A stretch of 64,000 nucleotides of DNA from assembly GCA_902373515.1 (NCBI GenBank), contig CABKML010000005.1, forward strand, positions 1 through 64,000, given 5' to 3'. The position numbers were made by a program, and so were the translations under genes. The notes under the pieces were generated by a model. It made no database searches. It saw nothing but the letters and a program-made list of their open reading frames with translations, and had not been told where the DNA came from. This document shows positions 42,144-50,867 of this stretch, in pieces; positions within the stretch are counted from its first letter, which is position 1; each line of letters starts with the position of its first letter. This stretch comes from an uncultured Eubacteriales bacterium (lineage in GTDB: Bacteria; Bacillota; Clostridia; Saccharofermentanales; Fastidiosipilaceae).

Positions 42144-43919
42144 TCAGAGGGCTTTGGTGGCATTCTTGAGCCAATTTTTCTCATTCTCATTCAGGAACGG
42201 AGAAATTTTCTCATAGCAGGCTTGATGGTAATCATTCAACCACTTAATTTCAGCAGCAGTTAAATATTTTTTATCTATTGCCCGCAGCTCAAAAGGTACA
42301 TAAGAAACAATTTCAAAACGATAGAACTCACCGTGCTCATTTTGGCAATCTTTCACGGTTAAAACATCGTTTTCAATCCGGATACCGTGCTTATTGGCCT
42401 TGTAAATACCCGGCTCTACCGTGGTTAACATGCCTAATTGCAAACTTACCTGATTGGAACGGGTCGAAATTGACTGCGGACCTTCATGAACATTCAGGCA
42501 ATAACCGACACCGTGACCGGTACCGGACTTGTAATCGGTTCCCGTTTGCCACATAGGATAACGGGTAATGCCGTCCAAACTGATACCTGTAGTGCCGCGC
42601 AGGAAGCGGGCGCTCATTGTATCGACACAACCTTTAACTACGTGAGTGTAATCGAAAATCTCTTCTTCTGTCAGAGGACCGACAGCTTGCGTCCGGGTAA
42701 TATCGGTTGTACCGCCGTAATATTGACCGCCGGAATCATGAAGGAAGAAGCTCTTATTTTGTAAAACTGCCTGTTTCTCAACGGAAGCGGAATAATGTAA
42801 CATTGCGGCATTATCTTTATAAGCTGCAATAGTTTCAAAACTGGGTTCGATGAAACCTTCCTGTTCCTGGCGATATTCCAACAGCTTGGCGGCACAGTCC
42901 AACTCTTTAATTTCGTGTTTGCCGATATTCTGATCCAACCAGCACATAAACTTGCAAATAGCGGCGGAATCTTGAAGGAAAATGCCTTTCAAATTAGCAA
43001 TTTCCGTCGGATTTTTAACAGCTTTCTGATAAGTTGAAATATTAATTCCGTCGACCAGGGAATAATTGCTGCTTAAAATTTGATAAATTCTATAATTGAC
43101 CATCGAACTTTGAATGTATACTTTCGCAGTCTTAGGTAAAGCGGCAATATCCTGATAAATTTGCTCGTAAGGTAAAAGCGTTACCCCTTCAGCCTGTAAA
43201 TTTTCAGCCAAAGCGGTCGGAATTTTATCCGGATCGGCATAAAGGAAGGCCTGTTCCGGAGTAATCAAAGCGAAGCTGAGCAATACAGGACAGCAGGGAA
43301 TATCAAAAGCCCGAATATTGTACAACCAACAAATGTCATCCAGCGAAGAGATAACCGAATAATCGGCATATTTTTCCTTGAGACGTTGACGGAAATCGGC
43401 CAATTTATCGGCAGTACGGCAACCTGTAAACTTCAATTCATGCAGCCAAGCCTGCTCCTTGGAGACTTGCGGCCGATCAGCTGTCCATAATTGCCCGATT
43501 AAATCGACATCGACCAATTCAAAATCGTGTGCCTGAAAATCTCTGAGGTAAGCGTTAATTGTTTGCGCCGGTAAAATTGCGCCGTTAAAACCGATGCGAC
43601 TGCCGTTCGGTAAAGTTAATAAAAATTCTTTGACAGTAGGAACATTCGGCCAGTTCATCTTCATCATTTGAAATTCCGTGCCGGCAATTTCTTTTTCACA
43701 GCTGATCCAATAACGGCCGTCAGCCCAAATCAAAGCCTTGTCCGGTGTGACAACCACAGTTGAATTTTCACCGCTGAAATTACTGATCCATTCCAAAGTC
43801 CGATAGTGATCGGCAAAGTATTCACTTTGATGGTCATCGCCGGTGACTTCAATAAAAGCTGCCAGATTATTGTCCTGCATCAAGCGCCTTAACGCTTGTA
43901 ATTTTTCTGCATTATTCAT
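42144..43919 (-). CDS. Xaa-Pro aminopeptidase (M24B)
   Basis: This cytosolic metallopeptidase removes N-terminal residues preceding proline. The 591 residues fit the long three-domain type (two creatinase-like N-terminal domains, then the pita-bread catalytic domain), like eukaryotic XPNPEP1. The metal ligands are visible as the two Asp in HDSGGQYYGGTTDITRT, His in GTGHGVGYCLNVHEGP, and Glu in VEPGIY and GIRIENDV. The ATG at 43919 follows GAGGT; the frame can be extended to a GTG at 43931, but that would use up the ribosome site. It is convergent with cls. Confidence 0.93.
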   Translation of the reverse strand: MNNAEKLQALRRLMQDNNLAAFIEVTGDDHQSEYFADHYRTLEWISNFSGENSTVVVTPDKALIWADGRYWISCEKEIAGTEFQMMKMNWPNVPTVKEFLLTLPNGSRIGFNGAILPAQTINAYLRDFQAHDFELVDVDLIGQLWTADRPQVSKEQAWLHELKFTGCRTADKLADFRQRLKEKYADYSVISSLDDICWLYNIRAFDIPCCPVLLSFALITPEQAFLYADPDKIPTALAENLQAEGVTLLPYEQIYQDIAALPKTAKVYIQSSMVNYRIYQILSSNYSLVDGINISTYQKAVKNPTEIANLKGIFLQDSAAICKFMCWLDQNIGKHEIKELDCAAKLLEYRQEQEGFIEPSFETIAAYKDNAAMLHYSASVEKQAVLQNKSFFLHDSGGQYYGGTTDITRTQAVGPLTEEEIFDYTHVVKGCVDTMSARFLRGTTGISLDGITRYPMWQTGTDYKSGTGHGVGYCLNVHEGPQSISTRSNQVSLQLGMLTTVEPGIYKANKHGIRIENDVLTVKDCQNEHGEFYRFEIVSYVPFELRAIDKKYLTAAEIKWLNDYHQACYEKISPFLNENEKNWLKNATKAL

Positions 43920-43964
43920 CTTATACCTCACTAAAAAATTTTTGCCATAGCAAATATTCCTTTA

Positions 43965-43993
43965 ATTATACACCGATGCCGGCAAAACAATAA
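43965..43993 (-). promoter_or_regulatory. Aminopeptidase promoter
   Basis: On the - strand, TTATTG (43988-43993), a 17-bp spacer and TGTATAAT (-10 at 43965-43970) form an extended -10 promoter 45 bp before the start codon. Confidence 0.6.
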
Positions 43994-44105
43994 TAGAATT
44001 ACGATCTTTGAGCAAAAAAACAAAAAAAAAACGATTTTTTCCAAAAATAATAAATATAAAAATACTCACGATGCCTTTGAAATCCCCGTTTTATCGAGAA
44101 AAACG

Positions 44106-44123
44106 TTCGAATTATGCTTCGAA
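44106..44123 (+). promoter_or_regulatory. Paired TTCGAA operator-like repeat
   Basis: Two TTCGAA palindromes (44106-44111 and 44118-44123) are separated by 6 bp, forming a larger dyad 88 bp upstream of the XRE-type regulator. The remaining 290 bp between the divergent genes is AT-rich with long A-runs and shows nothing else I can name. Confidence 0.4.
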
Positions 44124-44211
44124 AAATAAAAATTACTTAATTTGCTTTTTGCCCTAATATCCAGCAATCTAAAGTTGTTATCCGGTTTGATTGAGAATGG
44201 AGGGAAGTAAT

Positions 44212-44538
44212 ATGAAAAATTGCATAGAAGAGTATCGTCGACCCTTGGATTTGTCCCAATACAGATTGGGCAAGAAAATCGGTTTATCACGGGTAACGGT
44301 CAATAAGATTGAAACGTGTAAAATAATTCCTAATTTAAGTATCGCGCATGCTATCGCCGCCAGCCTCGGAGTATCAATATATGAAATTTTTGATTTGGAC
44401 GGCAGAGGTACTTTTACTTGTCCTTGTACCCTGAAGAAAAAGCGAAAAAGAAGACGCAGCAGAAAGACATGCGAAAATGTCAATCCGGCAGCTGAGGCAG
44501 CAGGGCAGAAAGCTGATAAAAAGGGTAAAAGCGTCTGA
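44212..44538 (+). CDS. XRE-family helix-turn-helix regulator
   Basis: This 108-residue protein has an XRE/Cro-type HTH (residues about 10-65): LSQYRLGKKIGLSRVTVNKIE then IAHAIAASLGVSIYEIFDL, given in part. The C-terminus is a short CPC motif followed by a strongly basic Lys/Arg tail (about 78-92) and an Ala/Lys-rich end. The basic tail is unusual for this family and may add nonspecific nucleic-acid contacts. ATG 44212 follows GGAGGGAAG. No partner gene is obvious. Confidence 0.85.
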   Translation: MKNCIEEYRRPLDLSQYRLGKKIGLSRVTVNKIETCKIIPNLSIAHAIAASLGVSIYEIFDLDGRGTFTCPCTLKKKRKRRRSRKTCENVNPAAEAAGQKADKKGKSV

Positions 44539-44666
44539 TTTTCTCCGTCTTTTATTTATTTTGTGCCAAATTGCAAATTTAAGGCTTTTTCATGTTAAAC
44601 TATAAATGTTGTTGAAGATAATATTAGTACTGAAACAGATTTGATTAGTTTATTAATAGGAGCAGA

Positions 44667-46481
44667 ATGGGTTTATTTAAGGTTTTAGATTTGTTGGGGG
44701 GCGTGGCACTGTTCCTGTACGGCATGCATGTCATGGGAAGAGGTCTGACGCGGCTGGCGGGCAATAAATTACAAGGCTTATTGGAGAAATTGACAGCCAG
44801 TAAGATTAGAGCTTTAGCCTTGGGTGTAGCTGTAACCCTGTTGGTTCAATCAAGCGATGCGACGATAGTCATGGCTATCGGTTTGGTAAATTCCAATATA
44901 ATGGGGTTATTGCAGGCTTTATACGTTGACGTGGGTGCTAATATCGGCACGACAATTACAGCCTGGATATTATCGTTGAACGGCCTGGACAAAGGTGCTT
45001 CGGCTTCTACCATTTTTTATTATCTCAATCCTTTAAGTTATTTGCCGCTTTTGGCTGTCGTCGGAGTTATATTTGTGGTATTTATCAAAAATACTAAAAG
45101 GTATAACATAGGCTCGATTATGCTGGGCTTTGTCCTTATAATGTACGGCATGGATGTGATGAAAGCGGCAGTCAGACCCTTGCAGGATTCCGCTAATTTC
45201 AGTAAGTTTATGCTCAGTTTGGGAAATCCTTTTACAGCGATTTTGTTCGGTATTCTTATAACCGTTATTATTCAAAGCTCCTCGGCGTCAATCGGTATGC
45301 TGCAGGCGTTTGCTTTACTCGGCCTGATAGATTTTAAGTTGGCGATTCCCGTTATATTAGGTTGTAATATCGGAACTTGCGTTACTTCTTTAATATCTGC
45401 CGTCAGTGCCAATAACGACGGTAAATGTGTAGCGTTAACAAATTTTGTTTATAAGATTGACGGCGTTGTCATTTTGGGCGGCGCCTTTTATTTGGTCAAT
45501 TTATTTTACCCTTTACCTTTTATGTTTTTTCCTGTTACTCCGGTCGGTATTGCTATTGTGCATAGTACATTCAACATTATCAATGCCGCCTTACACTTTC
45601 CTTTCATGTATTGCCTTGCCGACCTGGTAAAACGTTGTCTGCCGCAAAAAAGAGTTAATACTTCACTTGCCGATATGCAGATGGATACAGCTTTGAAAGC
45701 TCTTGATGATCGTTTCCTCAATACGCCGGCTTTTGCTGTTCAACAGAGTGTCCAAACGGCACTTTTGATGGGTAATTATGCTAAATCGGCAATGTATAAA
45801 GCCGTAGCTTTAATCGAAAATTATAAAGAAGAAGAGTTCGTACAGGTCGATAAATTGGAGGAACTGACAGATAATATCGAAGATGCGCTGGCGCAATATA
45901 CTTTAAAATTATCAACTCACAGAATGTCGGATGCCGATAATAATTATTTAACCATGGTTATGCAAAGCTTGTCTTATTTTGAGCAAATCGGCGATCGAGC
46001 TTTAACTATTGCCAAAGCGGCGAAAGAGATGCATACCAAAGGCCTGCAGTTTTCCGCTGGAGCCTTGGCGGAATTGCACGTTTTGGAAAAAGCGGTTTTT
46101 GAAATTATGGAACGGACGTTCGATGTTTATAAAGAACAGAATGCCGCCAAAGCCAAGATGGTAGAACCTTTGGAAGAAGTTATCGACTATCTTGAAAGAA
46201 AAGTCAAGAACCGTCATGTCAGACGCTTGCAGTTGGGTTTATGTACGATTGAACTCGGATTTATTATGAATGATATTACAAGCAGTTTGGAACGTACCTC
46301 GGATCATTGCTCGGCTATCGCTCTGTCAACCGTCGAAGCTAATTGCAACGAATTCGGAGCCCATGCCGTAGCTTTGGAATTAAAGGAAGAAAATCCGAGT
46401 AAATTTAAAGAATTGTACTTAAAGTGGAAAGATGAATATCGCTTGCCGGCTGCCGAGGCGATGAATGTGAAAAAAATGTAG
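44667..46481 (+). CDS. Na/Pi cotransporter family protein with PhoU-like domain
   Basis: The 604 residues comprise about 8-9 membrane segments (1-310) followed by a cytosolic PhoU-like helical domain (about 350-590). Two QSS repeats characteristic of NptA/YjbB-type phosphate carriers are seen: LLVQSSDATIVMA and IIQSSSASIGMLQ. The first has Asp where most members have Ser. The likely role is sodium-coupled phosphate transport or export. The start follows ATAGGAGCAGA. The upstream spacer has TATAAA-like strings, so it probably has its own promoter. Confidence 0.9.
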   Translation: MGLFKVLDLLGGVALFLYGMHVMGRGLTRLAGNKLQGLLEKLTASKIRALALGVAVTLLVQSSDATIVMAIGLVNSNIMGLLQALYVDVGANIGTTITAWILSLNGLDKGASASTIFYYLNPLSYLPLLAVVGVIFVVFIKNTKRYNIGSIMLGFVLIMYGMDVMKAAVRPLQDSANFSKFMLSLGNPFTAILFGILITVIIQSSSASIGMLQAFALLGLIDFKLAIPVILGCNIGTCVTSLISAVSANNDGKCVALTNFVYKIDGVVILGGAFYLVNLFYPLPFMFFPVTPVGIAIVHSTFNIINAALHFPFMYCLADLVKRCLPQKRVNTSLADMQMDTALKALDDRFLNTPAFAVQQSVQTALLMGNYAKSAMYKAVALIENYKEEEFVQVDKLEELTDNIEDALAQYTLKLSTHRMSDADNNYLTMVMQSLSYFEQIGDRALTIAKAAKEMHTKGLQFSAGALAELHVLEKAVFEIMERTFDVYKEQNAAKAKMVEPLEEVIDYLERKVKNRHVRRLQLGLCTIELGFIMNDITSSLERTSDHCSAIALSTVEANCNEFGAHAVALELKEENPSKFKELYLKWKDEYRLPAAEAMNVKKM

Positions 46482-46610
46482 CATTTTTATAAAAGGCTGA
46501 CCGAAGAAATTCCCGTTTGCAAAATTGTGGATATAATAGGCTGATGAAAACCAAGAGCTGTTATAGCAGCATGATAGGAATAATTATCATGCAGAAACAG
46601 AGGTGTTATT

Positions 46611-47783
46611 ATGAAATACGAAAAACAATTGGCAACGGTTTTGAGCGCCTGCTTGGCTCTATCTGTCACTTTGACGCCGTTGGCTGCAGATTTGCCGCAG
46701 ACTGACAAGAATTCTCAAGGTAACGTGGCGGCTGCAAACGATCAGGAAAAAACAGCGAAACAGGAACCGAAAGAAAAAAAGGCGGATTCAGCCGCCGACT
46801 CGCAAAAGAATGGCGACAACAAGAAAGAAAAGTCGGCTACTGCAAATTCTCCTAAACAGACGACAAAGAGCAACAAGTCCGGTCTGGAAAAAGTGCAGGA
46901 ACAGGATGCCGGTAAATTCGAAGTAGTTTGGAAGACGCCGGTAGTTGTATACGGGGCTGCTTTGTCGATCAATGAAATAAGTCGGACCAGAGAATTATTC
47001 GGTTTGGGCAATGTTAACGCTTTAAGTGAAACAAGTGTGGATAGCCGTGATTTGTATCGCTATTTGGGCAGCAGTGCCGTTGACGGTGATATGATTTCTT
47101 CAGTTGCCGTACAGAAACGGGAGAAAGGCTTCGGAGTTCGCGTAAAAATTGTAACACCGAGTATGATTACGCAAATTACGGATGCTATGTATACCAATGC
47201 GGCCATTTCCGCCGGTGTCAGCGACTGTCAGATTTTAGTAGCTTCAACTCGTCCGGTTACAGGCGAGTCGGCTCTGGCCGGTGTTTATAAAGCTTTTGCT
47301 TTGAAAGGTGAAACTTTCAATTCCAAGCAGATGCAGGTTTCGCAGGCCGAACTTAATACGGTTAACGCTATAAATCAAAGCAATGCCAAAGTTAAGGGAT
47401 ACAACAAAGCTTATATGGACAAAGTTATTTTGGACACCAAATTGGCTATGCAAAAACGGGCCGGACAATTAGGTACAGGTTTGGCTGCCGGCGAGATTAC
47501 CAAAATTATTAATGCGAATTTGAGCAAGTACGGTTTAGGAAATATTGTTAAGAGCAATCAGGTTGAAGCTTTAACCAAATTGTTTGAACGTTTCCAAAAT
47601 ACTGATGCTATCAATTCTCCGGTAGTGCAACAACAGTTACAGATATTAAGCAGTAAACTGCAAACTGTTTTCGACCAATTCTATCAGGATGCCAAGAAGG
47701 CAGGATTCTGGGATCGAATTGTCAAGTTTGTGACGGATGTTTGGGACACGATAATGGATAGTGTTAATAAACTTTCCAAGTAA
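46611..47783 (+). CDS. DUF1002-type secreted protein
   Basis: The 390-residue product has a signal peptide (residues 1 to about 25: basic start, ACLALSVTLTPLAA). A Lys/Glu/Asp/Asn-rich low-complexity linker (about 30-95) precedes a region that resembles DUF1002 (about 100-390), including VVVYGAALS, ITDAMYTNAAISAG and VASTRPVTGESALAGVYKAF. The function of this domain is not established. The start follows CAGAGGTG. It is followed by a bidirectional terminator and then the convergent lipoprotein gene. Confidence 0.8.
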   Translation: MKYEKQLATVLSACLALSVTLTPLAADLPQTDKNSQGNVAAANDQEKTAKQEPKEKKADSAADSQKNGDNKKEKSATANSPKQTTKSNKSGLEKVQEQDAGKFEVVWKTPVVVYGAALSINEISRTRELFGLGNVNALSETSVDSRDLYRYLGSSAVDGDMISSVAVQKREKGFGVRVKIVTPSMITQITDAMYTNAAISAGVSDCQILVASTRPVTGESALAGVYKAFALKGETFNSKQMQVSQAELNTVNAINQSNAKVKGYNKAYMDKVILDTKLAMQKRAGQLGTGLAAGEITKIINANLSKYGLGNIVKSNQVEALTKLFERFQNTDAINSPVVQQQLQILSSKLQTVFDQFYQDAKKAGFWDRIVKFVTDVWDTIMDSVNKLSK

Positions 47784-47824
47784 ATTTTTCTTAATTGATT
47801 TTCTTAATTAAGAAGGCAATATTG

Positions 47825-47860
47825 CAAAAAGCAGTCAGGTCGAACTTGGCTGCTTTTTGT
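47825..47860. terminator. Bidirectional terminator between convergent genes
   Basis: AAAAAGCAG (47826-47834) pairs with CTGCTTTTT (47849-47857), with extra pairing inside. Each arm gives a T-run on one strand, serving the DUF1002-type gene and the lipoprotein gene. Confidence 0.85.
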
Positions 47861-47869
47861 ATATATCTT

Positions 47870-49165
47870 TTAATTAATCTTACTCAAGGGGATAAAAGCC
47901 GGTCGTTTAGCATCTGTATCGTTGCTATCGAAACAAAGCGCATATTCGCCGGTGGGTAATTGTAAATAAATGACCGAATCGCCATTCTGATAACGAGCTA
48001 CTACCTGTTCGTTGTATTTGGGTTTTTGCGGCAGAGCGGAAGCTTGGTATATTTCTCCAATTTTAAGTTTACAGTTGCCGCTTTTGACTTTTACTTTATT
48101 CAAAGCTGTAGCGGCACATATCCGGGGCTTATATTGACTTTTATCAAGAGTCCCGAGACTGTGGGCCATACCGGAAATTTTATATTGCTCTTTTTCTTTA
48201 TCATATTTTAGATAATAAGTGGAGCTGTCCAACCAATTGTAATCAGTGAAAATTATACCGCCGTTCTCAATACCTGTTTCGGGAAAGCGATTATCGAAGT
48301 AACCGATTAACCAGCCGCCGCAAGTAATAATGCCACAGTTTTTTAAAGTGTCGGGTAAATTGCTATCTTGGATCAGGCTGCCGAGAGTACGATAAAAAAT
48401 AGTATGACTTTTAACATAAAGATCATCACCGTCTCTTTGAATTGCAATATCAGGCAATGCCGCTCCGAGATATTTACTTACTTTTTGCGTCGAATCGGCA
48501 GTACTTTGCAATTGACTGCTGCTCGAGTCATAATGCACAGTATTTGTCGTGGTCGGAGTAAAACTGATGTTATCGGCAAAATATTCCCGCAGTAATGTGT
48601 TTAAGCTTTCCAAGTCGACAGCAGTTTTGCTTAATTTGTCGGAGGCTTCATAAAACAGGCGCTCGCTCAGCCAGGCATTATCGTTGAAATTGACTTCGTA
48701 ATTACTTTTGTTCAGAGGGAATGCTATGAGCTTTTGGAGCAAAGAGAGCGCTTCAAGTTCCTGTTTGCTGAGATTATCAGTTTGAGCGTCGAACATATAA
48801 CTGCGCGCATCGCCCAATAAGTCGGCCAACTTGCCTGTTCGCCTGATATTAAGCGGAGATTTGGGCAAATCTGCAATTACACCTCTACGCCCGTTGCTTT
48901 CCGATTCAAGATCCGGCGGCGGGGGAGTCGGCGGTTCGAAAATTGTTTTTTTGTCACCGGTCAGAGGATTATAGCGCACGACTTTCGGCTTGTCATATAT
49001 GGAGTTATCTTTTATTCCGTAAGTTAAAGAGGGAGTTTTGGGAGCTTGAACTTTACTTTCCTGCAAATTAACGGGCTGTGCTTTTCCTTGACAGCCGCAA
49101 AGCAACGCCGTTGCGAGCAGCAGCGCACCCAGTTGTTGTAACTTTGCTTCAGATTTGTATTTCAT
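47870..49165 (-). CDS. Putative lipoprotein of unknown function
   Basis: The 431-residue product begins with a lipoprotein signal: a basic start, hydrophobic core and lipobox LLCGC with Cys25. A short proline-rich stretch (PPTPPPPD, about residues 77-84) follows. I recognise no domain in the remainder, which looks like a globular extracytoplasmic protein of mixed strands. The start ATG has weak GGAGAAGC upstream on the - strand. It is a single-gene unit convergent with a secreted DUF1002-type gene and divergent from NADH oxidase. Confidence 0.8.
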   Translation of the reverse strand: MKYKSEAKLQQLGALLLATALLCGCQGKAQPVNLQESKVQAPKTPSLTYGIKDNSIYDKPKVVRYNPLTGDKKTIFEPPTPPPPDLESESNGRRGVIADLPKSPLNIRRTGKLADLLGDARSYMFDAQTDNLSKQELEALSLLQKLIAFPLNKSNYEVNFNDNAWLSERLFYEASDKLSKTAVDLESLNTLLREYFADNISFTPTTTNTVHYDSSSSQLQSTADSTQKVSKYLGAALPDIAIQRDGDDLYVKSHTIFYRTLGSLIQDSNLPDTLKNCGIITCGGWLIGYFDNRFPETGIENGGIIFTDYNWLDSSTYYLKYDKEKEQYKISGMAHSLGTLDKSQYKPRICAATALNKVKVKSGNCKLKIGEIYQASALPQKPKYNEQVVARYQNGDSVIYLQLPTGEYALCFDSNDTDAKRPAFIPLSKIN

Positions 49166-49336
49166 AATTGCTTCTCCAAGTGTAAGTGCAAATATAAATT
49201 TAATTATTAAGTATAAACTGCAGAACTTGCGTGAATGTTACGCCGTCTTTGCAAATTCTACGCTGCCGGGTTATCAGTGCAATTGCACAAATATTTTCGT
49301 CCTTTTTATATGCCGAAATGCGTTTCAAATCACCGA

Positions 49337-49361
49337 ATTATTGAAAAAATAATGTTATAAT
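49337..49361 (+). promoter_or_regulatory. NADH oxidase promoter with overlapping dyad
   Basis: TGTTATAAT (49353-49361) is an extended -10. ATTATT-N5-AATAAT (49337-49353) is an inverted repeat abutting it at the spacer position, a possible operator. The start codon is 55 bp downstream. Confidence 0.45.
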
Positions 49362-49415
49362 AAGTTATTAGGTAAGTATTTATCAAGTTTATCGAATTTT
49401 AGGAGGAATACTAAA

Positions 49416-50762
49416 ATGGCAAAAACAAAAGTTATTGTAATCGGTGCTAATCATGCCGGTACAGCCGCTATTAACACCTTAACTTCCAGCTATCCTAATT
49501 GTGAAGTTACTGTCTACGATCGCAACAGTAATATCAGCTTTTTAGGTTGCGGTATGGCCTTATGGATCGGTGGCCAGATAAGTTCCGGTGACGGTTTATT
49601 CTATAACAGCCCGGAAAAAATGGAAAAAGCGGGAGCCGAAGTTCATATGCAGGCTGAAGTTCTTCATGTTGATCCTAAGGCTCAAACAGTAGAAGTCCGT
49701 TTGCATAACGGCCAAACAGTTGTTGATCATTATGATAAGTTGATTTTGGCTACAGGTTCGTTGCCGATTGACCCTCCGGGAATTGAAGGCTTGGATTTGG
49801 AAAACGTGCAGCATGTGAAGATTTATCAGGATGCCGAACTGGCAATTAATACTTTGGCAACTAAGAAAATTGAAACAGTGGCGGTTGTCGGTGCCGGCTA
49901 TGTCGGCGTAGAATTGGCGGAAGCTTTCAGACGTCACGGTAAAAAAGTTAAATTGATCGATATGGCCGACCGCGCCTTATCAGCTTATTACGACCGGCCA
50001 TTTACGGATTTAATGGATAAGAATCTGGCAGACCACGGCATTGAATTATGCTTCAATGAAAAAATTATTAAGTTTGTCGGAGAAAACGGCGTACTGACAA
50101 AAGTTGTGACCGACAAAGCGGAACATGCTTGCGATATGGCTGTTTTGGCTATCGGTTTCCGTCCCAACACCGCTTTGATGAAGGATCAGCTGTCCACTTT
50201 CAAAAACGGTGCATATATCGTTGACCGGCATCAACAGACAAGCGATCCTAATATTTATGCTATCGGTGATTGTGCTACGATTTATGATAATTCACAAGAA
50301 GCTTGGGCTTATATCGCTTTAGCTACAAATGCCGTCAGAAGCGGTTTGGTAGCAGCTCATAATGTCGGCGGTACAACTCTCGATGCTATCGGTGTCCAGG
50401 GCTCCAACGGTATTAATATTTACGATTTGAAGATGGTATCGACCGGATTGACTTTGGAAAGAGCGGCCAAAGTCGGTATCGAAGCGTTGGCGACGGATTT
50501 TGAAGACTTGCAACGTCCGGAATTTATGGAAGTTGATAATCCTAAAGTTAAAATCAGAATTGTTTACCGTAAGGATAATCGCCAGGTTATCGGTTGTCAG
50601 ATGGCTTCAACTTATGATATGAGCATGGGAATTCATATGTTCTCTTTGGCTATTCAGGAAAAAGTAACGATTGACCGCTTAGCTTTGACTGATATTTTCT
50701 TCCTGCCGCATTTCAATAAACCCTACAACTATATTACTATGGCGGCTTATACTGCTAAATAA
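49416..50762 (+). CDS. nox: NADH oxidase (H2O-forming type) / CoA-disulfide reductase family
   Basis: This 448-residue flavoprotein has an N-terminal FAD site (VIVIGANHAGTAA), the single redox cysteine Cys45 in FLGCGMALWIGG, an NAD site (VAVVGAGYVGVELAEAF) and the second FAD contact YAIGDCATI. The single cysteine is the mark of the Nox/Npx/CoADR group. In fermenting Firmicutes, H2O-forming Nox removes oxygen and regenerates NAD. Whether it makes water, peroxide or reduces CoA disulfide cannot be settled here. The start follows AGGAGG. Codon use suggests good expression. Confidence 0.9.
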   Translation: MAKTKVIVIGANHAGTAAINTLTSSYPNCEVTVYDRNSNISFLGCGMALWIGGQISSGDGLFYNSPEKMEKAGAEVHMQAEVLHVDPKAQTVEVRLHNGQTVVDHYDKLILATGSLPIDPPGIEGLDLENVQHVKIYQDAELAINTLATKKIETVAVVGAGYVGVELAEAFRRHGKKVKLIDMADRALSAYYDRPFTDLMDKNLADHGIELCFNEKIIKFVGENGVLTKVVTDKAEHACDMAVLAIGFRPNTALMKDQLSTFKNGAYIVDRHQQTSDPNIYAIGDCATIYDNSQEAWAYIALATNAVRSGLVAAHNVGGTTLDAIGVQGSNGINIYDLKMVSTGLTLERAAKVGIEALATDFEDLQRPEFMEVDNPKVKIRIVYRKDNRQVIGCQMASTYDMSMGIHMFSLAIQEKVTIDRLALTDIFFLPHFNKPYNYITMAAYTAK

Positions 50763-50790
50763 TTACAGCTTGAACTGTAATAAAGGCACG

Positions 50791-50821
50791 AGCCCCGGCA
50801 ATTTTCTGTCGGGGCTTTTGC
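50791..50821 (+). terminator. Terminator after NADH oxidase
   Basis: AGCCCCG (50791-50797) pairs perfectly with CGGGGCT (50810-50816) and is followed by TTT-G-C-TTTT. A smaller hairpin ATTACAG/CTGTAAT (50762-50781) precedes it. Confidence 0.88.
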
Positions 50822-50867
50822 TTTTATAGCCTCTCCTTGCTATCATAAAATTCATGCGAGGTGAGAT

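Noticed and set aside
44000..44060. Long A-runs as a phase-variable tract
   Set aside because: They are intergenic, interrupted, and not placed between -10 and -35 elements of a clear promoter.
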